DNA of 64,000 bases from Natribaculum luteum. GTDB lineage: Archaea > Halobacteriota > Halobacteria > Halobacteriales > Natrialbaceae. Positions 17,163 to 24,827 of the stretch are shown here, piece by piece (the first letter of the stretch is position 1; each line of letters opens with the position of its first letter). The stretch spans positions 3,151,199-3,215,198 of the forward strand of contig NZ_CP095397.1 of the NCBI RefSeq assembly GCF_023008545.1, read 5' to 3'. The notes under the pieces are model-generated. The model saw nothing but the letters and a program-made list of their open reading frames with translations. It searched no databases and was not told where the DNA came from. Made by a program: the position numbers and the translations under genes.

Positions 17163-17513
17163 CTACTCCTGGTAGGCCAGGTTCATGATCCACTGGGAGA
17201 AGGCGTCGCTGTTGGGGTCGACCTCTTCTTCCCCGATGAACGGCGAGAGCATGTCGCCGGCCATGAGCAGGGTGAAATCGAGGTCCCGTGCGGTCGGCGT
17301 GATATAGTAGGTGTTGTGTCCGGCGTAGACCGTCTCCTCGCGGTCGACGAGGTCCTTCTCGACGAGCGATTCGACGATCCGGCTTCCCTTCCGCGAGGAG
17401 ACGTCGAGTTCTTTCCAGAAGTCGCTCTGGTGGATCCCGCCGGTCTCGCGGACGAGCTCGAGTCCTGCGCGTTCGTCTTCCGAGAGTTCGGCTTCGGCTT
17501 CCGAGATGCTCAC
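17163..17513 (-). CDS. Winged-helix DNA-binding protein
   Basis: A 116-residue protein beginning MSISEAEAELSEDERAG with the GTG at 17513 (another in-frame GTG lies three codons upstream). Residues about 10-70 form a MarR/Lrp-like winged helix (GLELVRETGGIHQSDFWKEL, then SRIVESLVEKDLVDREE), followed by a C-terminal tail (FTLLMAGDMLSPF). Proteins of this type are widespread in haloarchaea as presumed transcriptional regulators. It sits 76 bp downstream of the TANGO2-like gene on the same strand. Its target is unknown. Confidence 0.75.
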   Translation of the reverse strand: MSISEAEAELSEDERAGLELVRETGGIHQSDFWKELDVSSRKGSRIVESLVEKDLVDREETVYAGHNTYYITPTARDLDFTLLMAGDMLSPFIGEEEVDPNSDAFSQWIMNLAYQE

Positions 17514-17589
17514 GCAGACCACCTCTCGACCGTGCTCGCCGCTACTGGAAAGAGTGCGTCCATATTGCTACTCACGTACGGCGATCCGC

Positions 17590-18333
17590 TTAAACCTGCC
17601 CTTCGAGGCCAATCGGTTCGTGGGTCGTCCGACACGGCGGCCCGTCGGCGAACTCGTAGGTGAGTGTCTCGCCGAGCGTGATCAACGACGACGACCGCGT
17701 CCCGTACCCGTTCTCGTGGATGCAGACGCCGTACTCGTGATCGCCGAGCACCGCTTTCGCCCGCGAGAGCCACTCCTCGGCGCGTTCGCCTGACTCCGGC
17801 TCGAGCGCGCGTCGAACCTTCTTCGCGTTCTCCGCCTGCTGTCTGCCGACCTCGTCTCGGAACGACGGGATCGAGACGTGGTCGTCGAAGCCGACGTTGA
17901 CGACGACGTGGACGCCCGGCTCGAGAGCGACTCGCTCGAGCGAGCCGTCCCAGCCGAGCCAGATGGCGTCGTCCTCGTCCGCGACGACGAGGTGGAAGCC
18001 GTCGTACTCGTACTCCGCAGTGGTTCGCTCGACGACCGCCGCCGCCTCGCGCGCGGAGTCACACGCGAGGACGTCGGCAACGAGCAGTCCCCGCGACCGC
18101 TCTCCCGCAAGCTCCTCGTCGGTCCAGCGATTGGTGAGTCCCGCGAAGACGTCGTGTTCGTTGACACCGATCCACGTGCCGCCGGCTTCGGCGTCCTGCG
18201 GGGCGATCACGAGCGGGTCCTCGCGGTAGACGCCCGGCGGGACGAACGCACGCTCGAGCGATTCGTCACGGTTGGCGGCGACCGTAACTGGCGCGTCGTC
18301 GAAGACCTGCCACGCGAGAGTCAGGGTACACAC
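17590..18333 (-). CDS. TANGO2 / NRDE-family protein
   Basis: A 247-residue protein. The NRDE family begins Met-Cys and carries an N-terminal catalytic-like Cys followed by an NRDE motif; here the GTG at 18333 gives MCTLTLAWQ and then AANRDESLERAF (about residues 18-29), so this start is preferred over the frame extending to 18768. Other conserved pieces are GGTWIGVN and FAGLTNRW. The eukaryotic homologue TANGO2 is linked to haem and lipid handling; the archaeal role is unknown. It follows menE by 25 bp on the same strand and may be co-transcribed with the menaquinone operon. Confidence 0.85.
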   Translation of the reverse strand: MCTLTLAWQVFDDAPVTVAANRDESLERAFVPPGVYREDPLVIAPQDAEAGGTWIGVNEHDVFAGLTNRWTDEELAGERSRGLLVADVLACDSAREAAAVVERTTAEYEYDGFHLVVADEDDAIWLGWDGSLERVALEPGVHVVVNVGFDDHVSIPSFRDEVGRQQAENAKKVRRALEPESGERAEEWLSRAKAVLGDHEYGVCIHENGYGTRSSSLITLGETLTYEFADGPPCRTTHEPIGLEGQV

Positions 18334-18358
18334 GACTCGAGAGAGGGGTGCGTTCGGC

Positions 18359-19933
18359 TTAAATTTCCTCACCCGCGTCCGCCGCGTCGTCGTCCGTCGC
18401 GTCGACCCCGTCGCGCTTGAGGCGGTCGCGGACCGCCTCGCGGTCGACCGTCCCCGACGCCGTTCGGGGGACGTCCTCGGCAAATCCGATCGTCTTCGGG
18501 CGTTTGAACCCCGCGAGCCGTCCCTCGCAGTGGTCGAGCAGCGACTCGGGTGACGGTCGTTCGTCCCCCGGAACCACCAGCGCGGCGACGCGTTCGCCCC
18601 ACTCCGCGTCGGGGAGACCGACCACTGCCGCGTCGGCGACCGACGGATGAGCACGAAGGGCGTCGGCGACCTCGTCGGGGTCGACGTTCTCGCCGCCGGT
18701 GACGATCCGGTCGCTGCGCCGACCGCGTACCCACAGCCGTCCGTCGTCGTCGCGGTAGCCCGCGTCACCCGTGTGGAGGCCGTGCTCGTCGAACGCCGCG
18801 GCAGTCCGCTCGTCGTCGAGGTAGCCCGGCGTCACCGTCGGGCCGGCGACGACGATCTCGCCCGCCTCGCCCGGTTCGACCGGCTCGCCCGCGTCGTCGA
18901 CGATCGAGACGTCGGTGAACTCGAGCGGCTGACCGACGGTTCCCGGGTGGGCGGCCGCCTCCGCCGGCGTCGCCGTGGCGATCTGTGAGGCCGTCTCGGT
19001 CATCCCGTAGGTCGGGCAGGCGGGCACCTCGTGCTCGCGACAGCGATCGATCAGTTCCGTCGTGGCCGGCGCACCGCCGAGCAGGACGAACCGCAGCGAG
19101 TCGGGGGCGGACCAGCCGGCGTCGAGCAGTCGCGTCAGCATCGTCGGCACGAGCGAGACGCCCGTGATCCCGTACTCGTCGATCACTCGAGCGGTCGCGT
19201 CGGGGCCGAACTCGCGCTGGATCACGACGGCGGTTCCGTACAGCACCGAGCGAACGACCGGTGCCAGTCCGCCCATGTGGTACGTCGGCAGACAGCACAG
19301 CCAGCGGTCGTCGGGGAGGACGCCGAGTCGAAACGAAGACGCCGTCGCGCTCGCTACGAGATTCCCGACGGTCAGGCGGACGGCCTTCGGCTCGCCCGAA
19401 GTCCCCGAGGTGAACATAATCAGCTGTGTCGCGTCCCGCTCGAGCGTCGTCGGTGTCACGGCCGATTTGCCGCCCGTCGCGGTCGGATCGTCGGCCGCCG
19501 GTTCGTCGGTACCTGCGAGCGCCCGGACGCGCTCGTGTGTCGGCTCGTCGACCGAGTACAGCGGCCCGTCGACGAGCTCGAGTGCCAGCTGTTCTGTCTC
19601 GGCTTCACAGACGACCGTCTCGAGATCGGTCCGCTCGACTTTCGAGGCGAGTTCCGCTGCGGTCTCGCTGGCCGGCAGCGAGACGACGGTCGTCCCGGTT
19701 CGCATCGCGGCGAAGAAGACGACCGCGCTGGCCGGTCGCGTCCCCATCAGGACGCCGATTCTGCCGCCGGCTACGTCGGCGAGGCCGGCGGCGACGCGGT
19801 CGACGCGGTGGCTATACTCCCGGAACGTCCACCGCGTTCCCGTCTGGACGTCGATCAACCCCGTCTTCTCGGGCGTCGTGCTGGCTCTGTGCGTCAGCAG
19901 ATCCACCGTCGGCCAGTCGACTGGTTCTCGCAT
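18359..19933 (-). CDS. menE: o-Succinylbenzoate-CoA ligase
   Basis: A 524-residue ANL-superfamily adenylating enzyme that makes o-succinylbenzoyl-CoA in menaquinone synthesis. The AMP-binding loop is TSGTSGEPKAVRL (about residues 180-192); later motifs include YGMTETASQI, GDAGYRDDDG and the C-terminal lysine region FKRPKTIGF. The ATG at 19933 overlaps the menC stop (TAATG), which decides the start against an in-frame GTG twelve bases upstream. It is the last men gene of the cluster. Confidence 0.93.
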   Translation of the reverse strand: MREPVDWPTVDLLTHRASTTPEKTGLIDVQTGTRWTFREYSHRVDRVAAGLADVAGGRIGVLMGTRPASAVVFFAAMRTGTTVVSLPASETAAELASKVERTDLETVVCEAETEQLALELVDGPLYSVDEPTHERVRALAGTDEPAADDPTATGGKSAVTPTTLERDATQLIMFTSGTSGEPKAVRLTVGNLVASATASSFRLGVLPDDRWLCCLPTYHMGGLAPVVRSVLYGTAVVIQREFGPDATARVIDEYGITGVSLVPTMLTRLLDAGWSAPDSLRFVLLGGAPATTELIDRCREHEVPACPTYGMTETASQIATATPAEAAAHPGTVGQPLEFTDVSIVDDAGEPVEPGEAGEIVVAGPTVTPGYLDDERTAAAFDEHGLHTGDAGYRDDDGRLWVRGRRSDRIVTGGENVDPDEVADALRAHPSVADAAVVGLPDAEWGERVAALVVPGDERPSPESLLDHCEGRLAGFKRPKTIGFAEDVPRTASGTVDREAVRDRLKRDGVDATDDDAADAGEEI

Positions 19934-20979
19934 TACTCGTTCCACGCGCCCGAGACGCCAAGACCGTTACTTCCCGGGACGACGATCTCTCCGTCGATCA
20001 CCGGCGCGGGATCGGGTGCGAGGTCGGACGCGAGCAAGTCGCCGGTCGCCAGCCCACAGGCCGGCCCCTCGGGAAGCGATGCCGCGACGTGGACCGCGCC
20101 CGTCCTGGCGACGACCCCATCGATCGTCGTCGTGACGATCGGGGTGACGTCACACTCGAGCGCCCAGGCCCCGACCTCGCAGGCAACGTCGGGGCCGCCG
20201 AGCGCCATCGGTTTCAGGACGACGACGTCCGCGGCGTCGGCGGCCAGCACCGCATCGATCCCTCGCTCGACGACGGACTCGTCGACGCCGATCTCGACGC
20301 CCGCGTCGCGTACCTCGGCGTGGCCGGCCAGGTCGTCGACGGGAAGCGGCTGCTCGAGCAACGCGACGTCGCAGTCGGCGAACGCCGCGACCGCGTCGCG
20401 AGCCTCGTCTCGGTTCCACGCGCCGTTCGCGTCGGCTCGCAACTCGACGTCGGGGCCAACCGCCTCGCGCACCCGTCGAACCCGTTCGACGTCCGACTCG
20501 AGGGGCCGTGCGCCGACTTTCAACTTGAGCGTCCGGAACCCCTCCTCGACGGCTTCCCGGGCGGCGTCGACCGTCTCCGCTGGCGTCCCGTCGCCGATCG
20601 TGGCGTTCACCGGGACGTAATCGACGCGCTCGTCACCGCCGAGGTGGCGGTAGAGCGAAACCCGGTCGCGTTTCGCCCGGAGGTCCGACAGCGCGAGTGC
20701 GACGCCGTGTCTCGCCGCCGGCGCGTCCTCGCAGGCCGCGAGCAGCCGTCGACACGCCTCGTCTTCGTCGTCGGCCGTGACGGCCGCCGCCCGCTCGAGT
20801 GCGCGCTCGCACTCGACGCTGGATTCGGTCCACCCCGGAAGCGGCGTCGCCTCGCCGACTCCGTACTCGCCGTCGCCGTCGATCCGGACGAGAAAGCCCT
20901 CTCGCTGTGCGATCGGCCCGGCGGCCGTCTCGAGTTCGGTCGTCAACGCGAGCGAGAACGGGCGATAGGCGAGTTCCAT
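19933..20979 (-). CDS. menC: o-Succinylbenzoate synthase
   Basis: A 348-residue enolase-superfamily dehydratase making o-succinylbenzoate. Catalytic elements are visible: LKLKVG (Lys-X-Lys), the metal ligands in ADANGAW, LLEQPLP and GVDESV, and the second lysine in VVLKPMALGG. The ATG at 20979 overlaps the menA stop (TGATG); the much longer frame that reads back into menA is an artefact. It lies between menA and menE in one operon. Confidence 0.92.
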   Translation of the reverse strand: MELAYRPFSLALTTELETAAGPIAQREGFLVRIDGDGEYGVGEATPLPGWTESSVECERALERAAAVTADDEDEACRRLLAACEDAPAARHGVALALSDLRAKRDRVSLYRHLGGDERVDYVPVNATIGDGTPAETVDAAREAVEEGFRTLKLKVGARPLESDVERVRRVREAVGPDVELRADANGAWNRDEARDAVAAFADCDVALLEQPLPVDDLAGHAEVRDAGVEIGVDESVVERGIDAVLAADAADVVVLKPMALGGPDVACEVGAWALECDVTPIVTTTIDGVVARTGAVHVAASLPEGPACGLATGDLLASDLAPDPAPVIDGEIVVPGSNGLGVSGAWNE

Positions 20980-21908
20980 CAGAGGATCAGCCCCGCGGCA
21001 AACGTCACCGCGTAGAGCGCGAGCAGTTTCCCGGTCTGCTCGAGTGCAGGGTTGAGCGCCTCGCCGTCGGTTCGCGTCAGGATCGTTCGGGTCACGAGCG
21101 CGGCGTAGGGTAGCGTCACGAGCGGGAGCAGGACCGTCGGTTCGAATCCCCAGCCGAGCCAGAACCACGGCGGGACGACGTACGCCAGCGCGAGCATCGC
21201 GACGTACTCGAGGCGGCTGAACCGGTAGCCGAGGCGGACGGCGAGGGTGTTTTTCCCTGTCTCCGCGTCGGTCTCGAGGTCCCGGACGTTGTTCACGACG
21301 AGGATCGCCGTCGAGAGGCCGGCGATCGGGAGGCTGGCGACGAACGCCTCGAGCGTGATCGTCCCTTCGGGAATCGAGGTCGCGAGCGGGGCGGCGTATG
21401 CGGCGGCCTGGACGTAGAACGTTCCCATGACGGCGACGACGCCGAAGAAGACGAAGACGAACAGGTCGCCCAGTCCGTGGTAGCCAAGCGGGTACGGCCC
21501 GCCGGTGTAGGCCCACCCACAGAGCACGCTCACGAGGCCGATCACGAGGATCGGCAGACCACCGACGTAGACGAGGTAGGTGCCAGAGAGGACCGCGAGG
21601 CCGAACGTGACGACGGTCGCGCGTTTTACCTCCTCGGGCTCGATCAGCCCCGACTGGGTGACGCGAGTGAAGCCCTCGCGATCCTCCGTGTCGGCTCCCT
21701 TCACCGCGTCGTAGTAGTCGTTCGCGAAGTTCGTCCCCACCTGGATCAGCGCCGCGCCCACGAACGCCATCAGCGCCGGGAGGGCGGCGAAGACCTCCTC
21801 GTGGACGGCGAGTCCAGTCCCCACGATCACGGGCGCTGCGGCCGCCGGCAGCGTCTGGGGCCGGGCGGCCATCAACCACGCCTTCGTGCGTGATATCTCT
21901 GCAGCCAT
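20979..21908 (-). CDS. menA: 1,4-Dihydroxy-2-naphthoate polyprenyltransferase
   Basis: A 309-residue UbiA-superfamily membrane prenyltransferase attaching the isoprenoid tail to the naphthoquinol ring. Eight or nine hydrophobic helices are apparent. The first Asp-rich motif is [14 protein letters not shown] (about residues 60-73) and the second [15 protein letters not shown] (about residues 193-207), both needed for Mg-diphosphate binding. It is normally preceded by menB in an uninterrupted operon; here a menB fragment and the OsmC pair intervene. Confidence 0.93.
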   Translation of the reverse strand: MAAEISRTKAWLMAARPQTLPAAAAPVIVGTGLAVHEEVFAALPALMAFVGAALIQVGTNFANDYYDAVKGADTEDREGFTRVTQSGLIEPEEVKRATVVTFGLAVLSGTYLVYVGGLPILVIGLVSVLCGWAYTGGPYPLGYHGLGDLFVFVFFGVVAVMGTFYVQAAAYAAPLATSIPEGTITLEAFVASLPIAGLSTAILVVNNVRDLETDAETGKNTLAVRLGYRFSRLEYVAMLALAYVVPPWFWLGWGFEPTVLLPLVTLPYAALVTRTILTRTDGEALNPALEQTGKLLALYAVTFAAGLIL

Positions 21909-21943
21909 TACTCGACTGTCACACTCGAGGACGTGTCAACGTT

Positions 21944-21959
21944 GGCATTCTCGAATGCC
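21944..21959. repeat. Short inverted repeat upstream of menA
   Basis: GGCATTC-TC-GAATGCC, arms of seven bases with a two-base centre, lies 36-51 bp upstream of the menA start, between menA and the menB fragment. It may be an operator or the site of a short stem. Its function is unknown. Confidence 0.4.
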
Positions 21960-21995
21960 GTTTTCGTCTCCGTCTCATTCCCTGCGGTACGTCCG

Positions 21996-22176
21996 TCAGT
22001 AGTGCCACGGGAACTCCGAAAAGTCCGGCTCGCAGCCCTCGACGAAGGCGTCCCGGCCTTCCTTCGCCTCGTCGGTCATGTATCCCAGACGCGTGGCCTC
22101 GCCCGCGAAGACCTGCTGGCCGACGAAGCCGTCGTCGGTCGCGTTGAGCGCATACTCGCGTACCCGCAAAACGCGA
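21996..22176 (-). pseudogene. Truncated duplicate of the menB 3' end
   Basis: The minus strand encodes a 3' fragment of menB with its own stop (TGA, complement of 21996-21998): DDGFVGQQVFAGEATR, GYMTDEAKEGRDAFVEG and PDFSEFPWHY match the intact menB at 23779 almost residue for residue, with a few changes (for example Cys for Arg in VEGCEPDF). Similarity begins at about 22176; no start codon or upstream menB sequence is present. Two blocks of more than 30 identical bases are shared with the intact gene. The fragment is on the menA side of the inserted OsmC genes. Confidence 0.85.
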
Positions 22177-22287
22177 CGATCGCCAGGATATCATGATGGA
22201 GAGGCCAGGTTCTCTAGAAAGACCCGATCGACGGTTCGAGCAGTCGAGGTCGACACGTGCTACGTGACAGTCGAACGTGACAACGTA

Positions 22288-22827
22288 TCACTCAGTGAAC
22301 GTCTGCTGAACGTCGACTGTAACTTCGTTCTCGAGGTTGTCCAGAATGGGCGACCGTGAGTGGGCGATTTCCTGTAATTTTTCGAGTTCGTCCACCGAGG
22401 CGGGTGACTCGATATGGGCAGTACACTCGATCTCATCGAAGCCGGGTCGTACGTCGTCGGTGAGCCCGAGGAGTCCACGCATATCGACGCTTCCTTCGAA
22501 CTCGAGGTGGATTTCGGAGATCGGAATGTCCTGCTTTGCACCGTGTGCGGCGTAGGTGATCGTAAGGCAGGTTCCGAGTGACGAAAGTAACTGCTCGAGT
22601 GCGTTCGGCGCGTCGCGATGTCCAAACAACGCACCTTCCATGGTAAACTCTGGAGACTCGACGAGTGTGCCGCCTTTCTCGATATCACTGACGGTGGTTT
22701 TACACGTCGTTTCGCCAGACCACTCCGTTTCTGCGAAAAACCTGAATTCGGCGTTTGCTGGGTCTTCCTCGGCAGCGGCGGTGAGCTGTTCGAACTTCTC
22801 TACGTCGATTCCGTTTTTCAGAGACAT
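22288..22827 (-). CDS. OsmC-family protein 1
   Basis: A 179-residue OsmC/Ohr-fold protein starting MSLKNGIDVEKFEQL. The family motif around the conserved cysteine is ALEQLLSSLGTCLTITYAAHG; another cysteine lies earlier (ETTCKTTV). OsmC/Ohr proteins reduce organic hydroperoxides with a cysteine pair. Here the earlier Cys is in a plausible, but not certain, partner position. The C-terminal region (PGFDEIECTAHIESPASVDE) fits the family. It is divergent from a paralogue at 23183 and interrupts the men operon. Local base composition is AT-richer than in the flanking men genes. Confidence 0.85.
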   Translation of the reverse strand: MSLKNGIDVEKFEQLTAAAEEDPANAEFRFFAETEWSGETTCKTTVSDIEKGGTLVESPEFTMEGALFGHRDAPNALEQLLSSLGTCLTITYAAHGAKQDIPISEIHLEFEGSVDMRGLLGLTDDVRPGFDEIECTAHIESPASVDELEKLQEIAHSRSPILDNLENEVTVDVQQTFTE

Positions 22828-23182
22828 GTGGATACTATCCAATATCATGTTGGGGCTAGATCGATTGTAAACCTCGTGGAAATCCACGTTGTTTCCGAAT
22901 GACGTTCCGGATACATATGAGAAAATAAGTTTATCAACGTCTGTGGTGTTCGGTGAAACTGCCACCGCTCGTTTGCGCTTACTGGCTATATCGAACAGAA
23001 TCGTGGGTTATTGCAGACTTCAATGACTGATACAGATAGCAAACGGTAACTGAAATACGCAATATTAGTTGTGAATACCGTTATGATGTTATTAGCCCTA
23101 AGTAAATATTCGGTACATATTGTGAACAGTTTCGAAAGGGTTATCGGCGATCGAGTAGGAGACAGTATTGTATTATTTGAGC
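22828..23182. promoter_or_regulatory. AT-rich divergent intergenic region of the OsmC pair
   Basis: This 355-bp gap lies between divergent OsmC genes and is much more AT-rich than the surroundings. Candidate TATA-like stretches are AAAATAAGTTTATC (about 22922) for the minus gene and AAGTAAATATTC (about 23100) for the plus gene. TTGTGAA occurs at about 23069 and 23122. No credible gene is seen; the ORF crossing 22986-23225 on the minus strand is not protein-like. Confidence 0.4.
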
Positions 23183-23731
23183 ATGACTGATGTGAATGGA
23201 CTCGACGTCGACGAACTCGGAGCACTAATTGAATCGGTCTCTGTGGAGCCCGAACGAGCGTCGTTCACGTTCCGCGCCGAAACCGAGTGGACTGGTGGTT
23301 TCACAAGCGAGACGCACATCGGCGACTTCGAACAGAACGGGACCACGGTCGAGTCACCGGAGTTCACCGTGACTGGCGACGAACCGGACGCACTGCTTGG
23401 AGAACGTACCGGTCCGAACGCGGTCGAACACCTCCTCGCTGCCATCGGATCGTGCCTCAGCGTAACCTACGCAGGCCACGCCGCCGCGAAGGGCATCCAG
23501 ATCGAAGACATGCGCTTCGAGTTCGAGGGCGACATCGATCTGCGGGGGTTCCTTGGACTGAGCGACGAGGTCCGAGCCGGCTACGAGCAGATTCGTGCCA
23601 CGACCTACATCGACGCCGATGCGTCGGACGAGGAACTTCACGAACTGCACGAGGAAGTGCTCGAGACGTCGCCGCTGTACGACAACGTGACGAACCAGGT
23701 TTCTCTCGACTTCGATCTCGAGTTTGCGTAA
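23183..23731 (+). CDS. OsmC-family protein 2
   Basis: A 182-residue paralogue of the gene at 22288. The family block reads AVEHLLAAIGSCLSVTYAGHA (Cys at about residue 91). This is the only cysteine in the protein, so the two-cysteine peroxidase mechanism of Ohr/OsmC is not available as in bacteria, and a YhfA-like non-peroxidatic role is possible. The ATG at 23183 (MTDVNGLDVDELG) is preferred to a TTG in the same frame at 23168. It is convergent with menB (47 bp between stops). Confidence 0.85.
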   Translation: MTDVNGLDVDELGALIESVSVEPERASFTFRAETEWTGGFTSETHIGDFEQNGTTVESPEFTVTGDEPDALLGERTGPNAVEHLLAAIGSCLSVTYAGHAAAKGIQIEDMRFEFEGDIDLRGFLGLSDEVRAGYEQIRATTYIDADASDEELHELHEEVLETSPLYDNVTNQVSLDFDLEFA

Positions 23732-23778
23732 TCGATCAGCAGCAGTATCGGATTTCCCTCCGGCGTCGGCCTCTTACC

Positions 23779-24666
23779 TTAATAGTGCCACGGGAACTCC
23801 GAGAAGTCCGGCTCACGCCCCTCGACGAAAGCGTCCCGACCTTCCTTCGCCTCGTCGGTCATGTATCCCAGGCGGGTCGCTTCGCCGGCGAAGACCTGCT
23901 GGCCGACGAAGCCGTCGTCGGCCATGTTGAACGCGTACTTGAGCATCCGCATCGCGTTCGGACTCTTCGAGTTGATCTCCTCGCCCCACTCCAGGGCGCG
24001 TTCCTCGAGTTCCTCGTGAGGGACGGCCTCGTTGACCATGCCCATTTCTTCGGCCTCCTCGGCGGAGTAGGTTTTCCCGAGGAAGAACACCTCGCGGGCT
24101 TTCTTCTGGCCGATCTGGCGGGCGAGATAGGCCGAGCCGAAGCCGGCATCGTAGCTACCGACGTCGGGGTCGGTCTGGAGGAACTTGGCGTGTTCCTCGC
24201 TCGCGATGGTGAGGTCGCAGACGACGTGCAGCGAGTGACCGCCGCCGACAGCCCACCCCGGCACGACGCAGACGACGACCTTCGGGATGTGGCGGATCAG
24301 CCGCTGGACCTCGAGGATGTGCAGTCGGCCCGCCTCCGACGCCCGTTCCTCGTCGCCTTCGTATTCGTAGCCCGCGTCGCCGCGGATCGTCTGGTCGCCA
24401 CCCGAGCAGAACGCCCAGCCGCCATCTCTCGGCGAGGGGCCGTTGCCGGTCAGCAGCACGCAGCCGACGTCGGTCTGCCGTTTCGCGTGATCTAACGCGT
24501 CGTACAGTTCGTCGACGGTTCCCGGTCGGAAGGCGTTTCGCACTTCCGGGCGGTCGAACGCGATCCGAACCGTGCCGGAGTCGACGGCCCGGTGGTACGT
24601 GATATCTCGAAAGTCGAAGCCGTCGATCGGTTCCCACTGTTCCTCGTCGAAGAGTTCCGAAACCAT
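23779..24666 (-). CDS. menB: 1,4-Dihydroxy-2-naphthoyl-CoA synthase
   Basis: A 295-residue crotonase-fold enzyme closing the second ring of the naphthoquinone. Typical MenB features are FCSGGDQTIRG (oxyanion and active-site region, about residues 84-94), PGWAVGGGHSLHVVCDLTIAS, SYDAGFGSAYLARQIG and the C-terminal PWHY. The ATG at 24666 (MVSELFDEEQWEP) is preferred over a basic upstream extension. The gene is intact; its last 60 codons are duplicated at 21996, on the other side of the OsmC genes. Confidence 0.94.
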   Translation of the reverse strand: MVSELFDEEQWEPIDGFDFRDITYHRAVDSGTVRIAFDRPEVRNAFRPGTVDELYDALDHAKRQTDVGCVLLTGNGPSPRDGGWAFCSGGDQTIRGDAGYEYEGDEERASEAGRLHILEVQRLIRHIPKVVVCVVPGWAVGGGHSLHVVCDLTIASEEHAKFLQTDPDVGSYDAGFGSAYLARQIGQKKAREVFFLGKTYSAEEAEEMGMVNEAVPHEELEERALEWGEEINSKSPNAMRMLKYAFNMADDGFVGQQVFAGEATRLGYMTDEAKEGRDAFVEGREPDFSEFPWHY

Positions 24667-24734
24667 CGTCCGAAGTTCGGGTCGGCGACCCAAAATAGGT
24701 TCTCGTCGACGCCACGACCGGCACACCCCGTTCG

Positions 24735-24827
24735 ATCCGCGACGACCCCAACGCAGCCGAGCAGTTCGAGCGCGTGACGACCGCGGAGGCGGTCCTCTCG
24801 GAAGCCGACCGGCTAGAGGCGGCTTAC
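24735..24827 (+). pseudogene. Possible J-domain (DnaJ-like) relic
   Basis: In the gap between menB and menD the plus strand reads DDPNAAEQFERVTTAEAVLS followed by EADRLEAAY, which fits the third helix and end of a J domain. A His-Pro pair, as in the diagnostic HPD motif, occurs just upstream but in another frame (CAC CCC at 24724-24729) and is followed by Val, not Asp. There is no start codon, a TAG lies at 24696, and the relic runs into the 3' end of menD. I read it as a decayed fragment; chance is not excluded. Confidence 0.4.

Noticed and set aside
21115-21150. GGTTCGAATCCCC resembling a tRNA T-loop
   Set aside because: It lies inside menA with no acceptor, D or anticodon stem pairing nearby; no tRNA was found in the window.
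22003-23180. Integrase-mediated mobile element between the two menB ends
   Set aside because: The layout is suggestive, but no integrase, replication or transfer gene lies in the 1.6 kb between the copies, so no mobile-element call is made.
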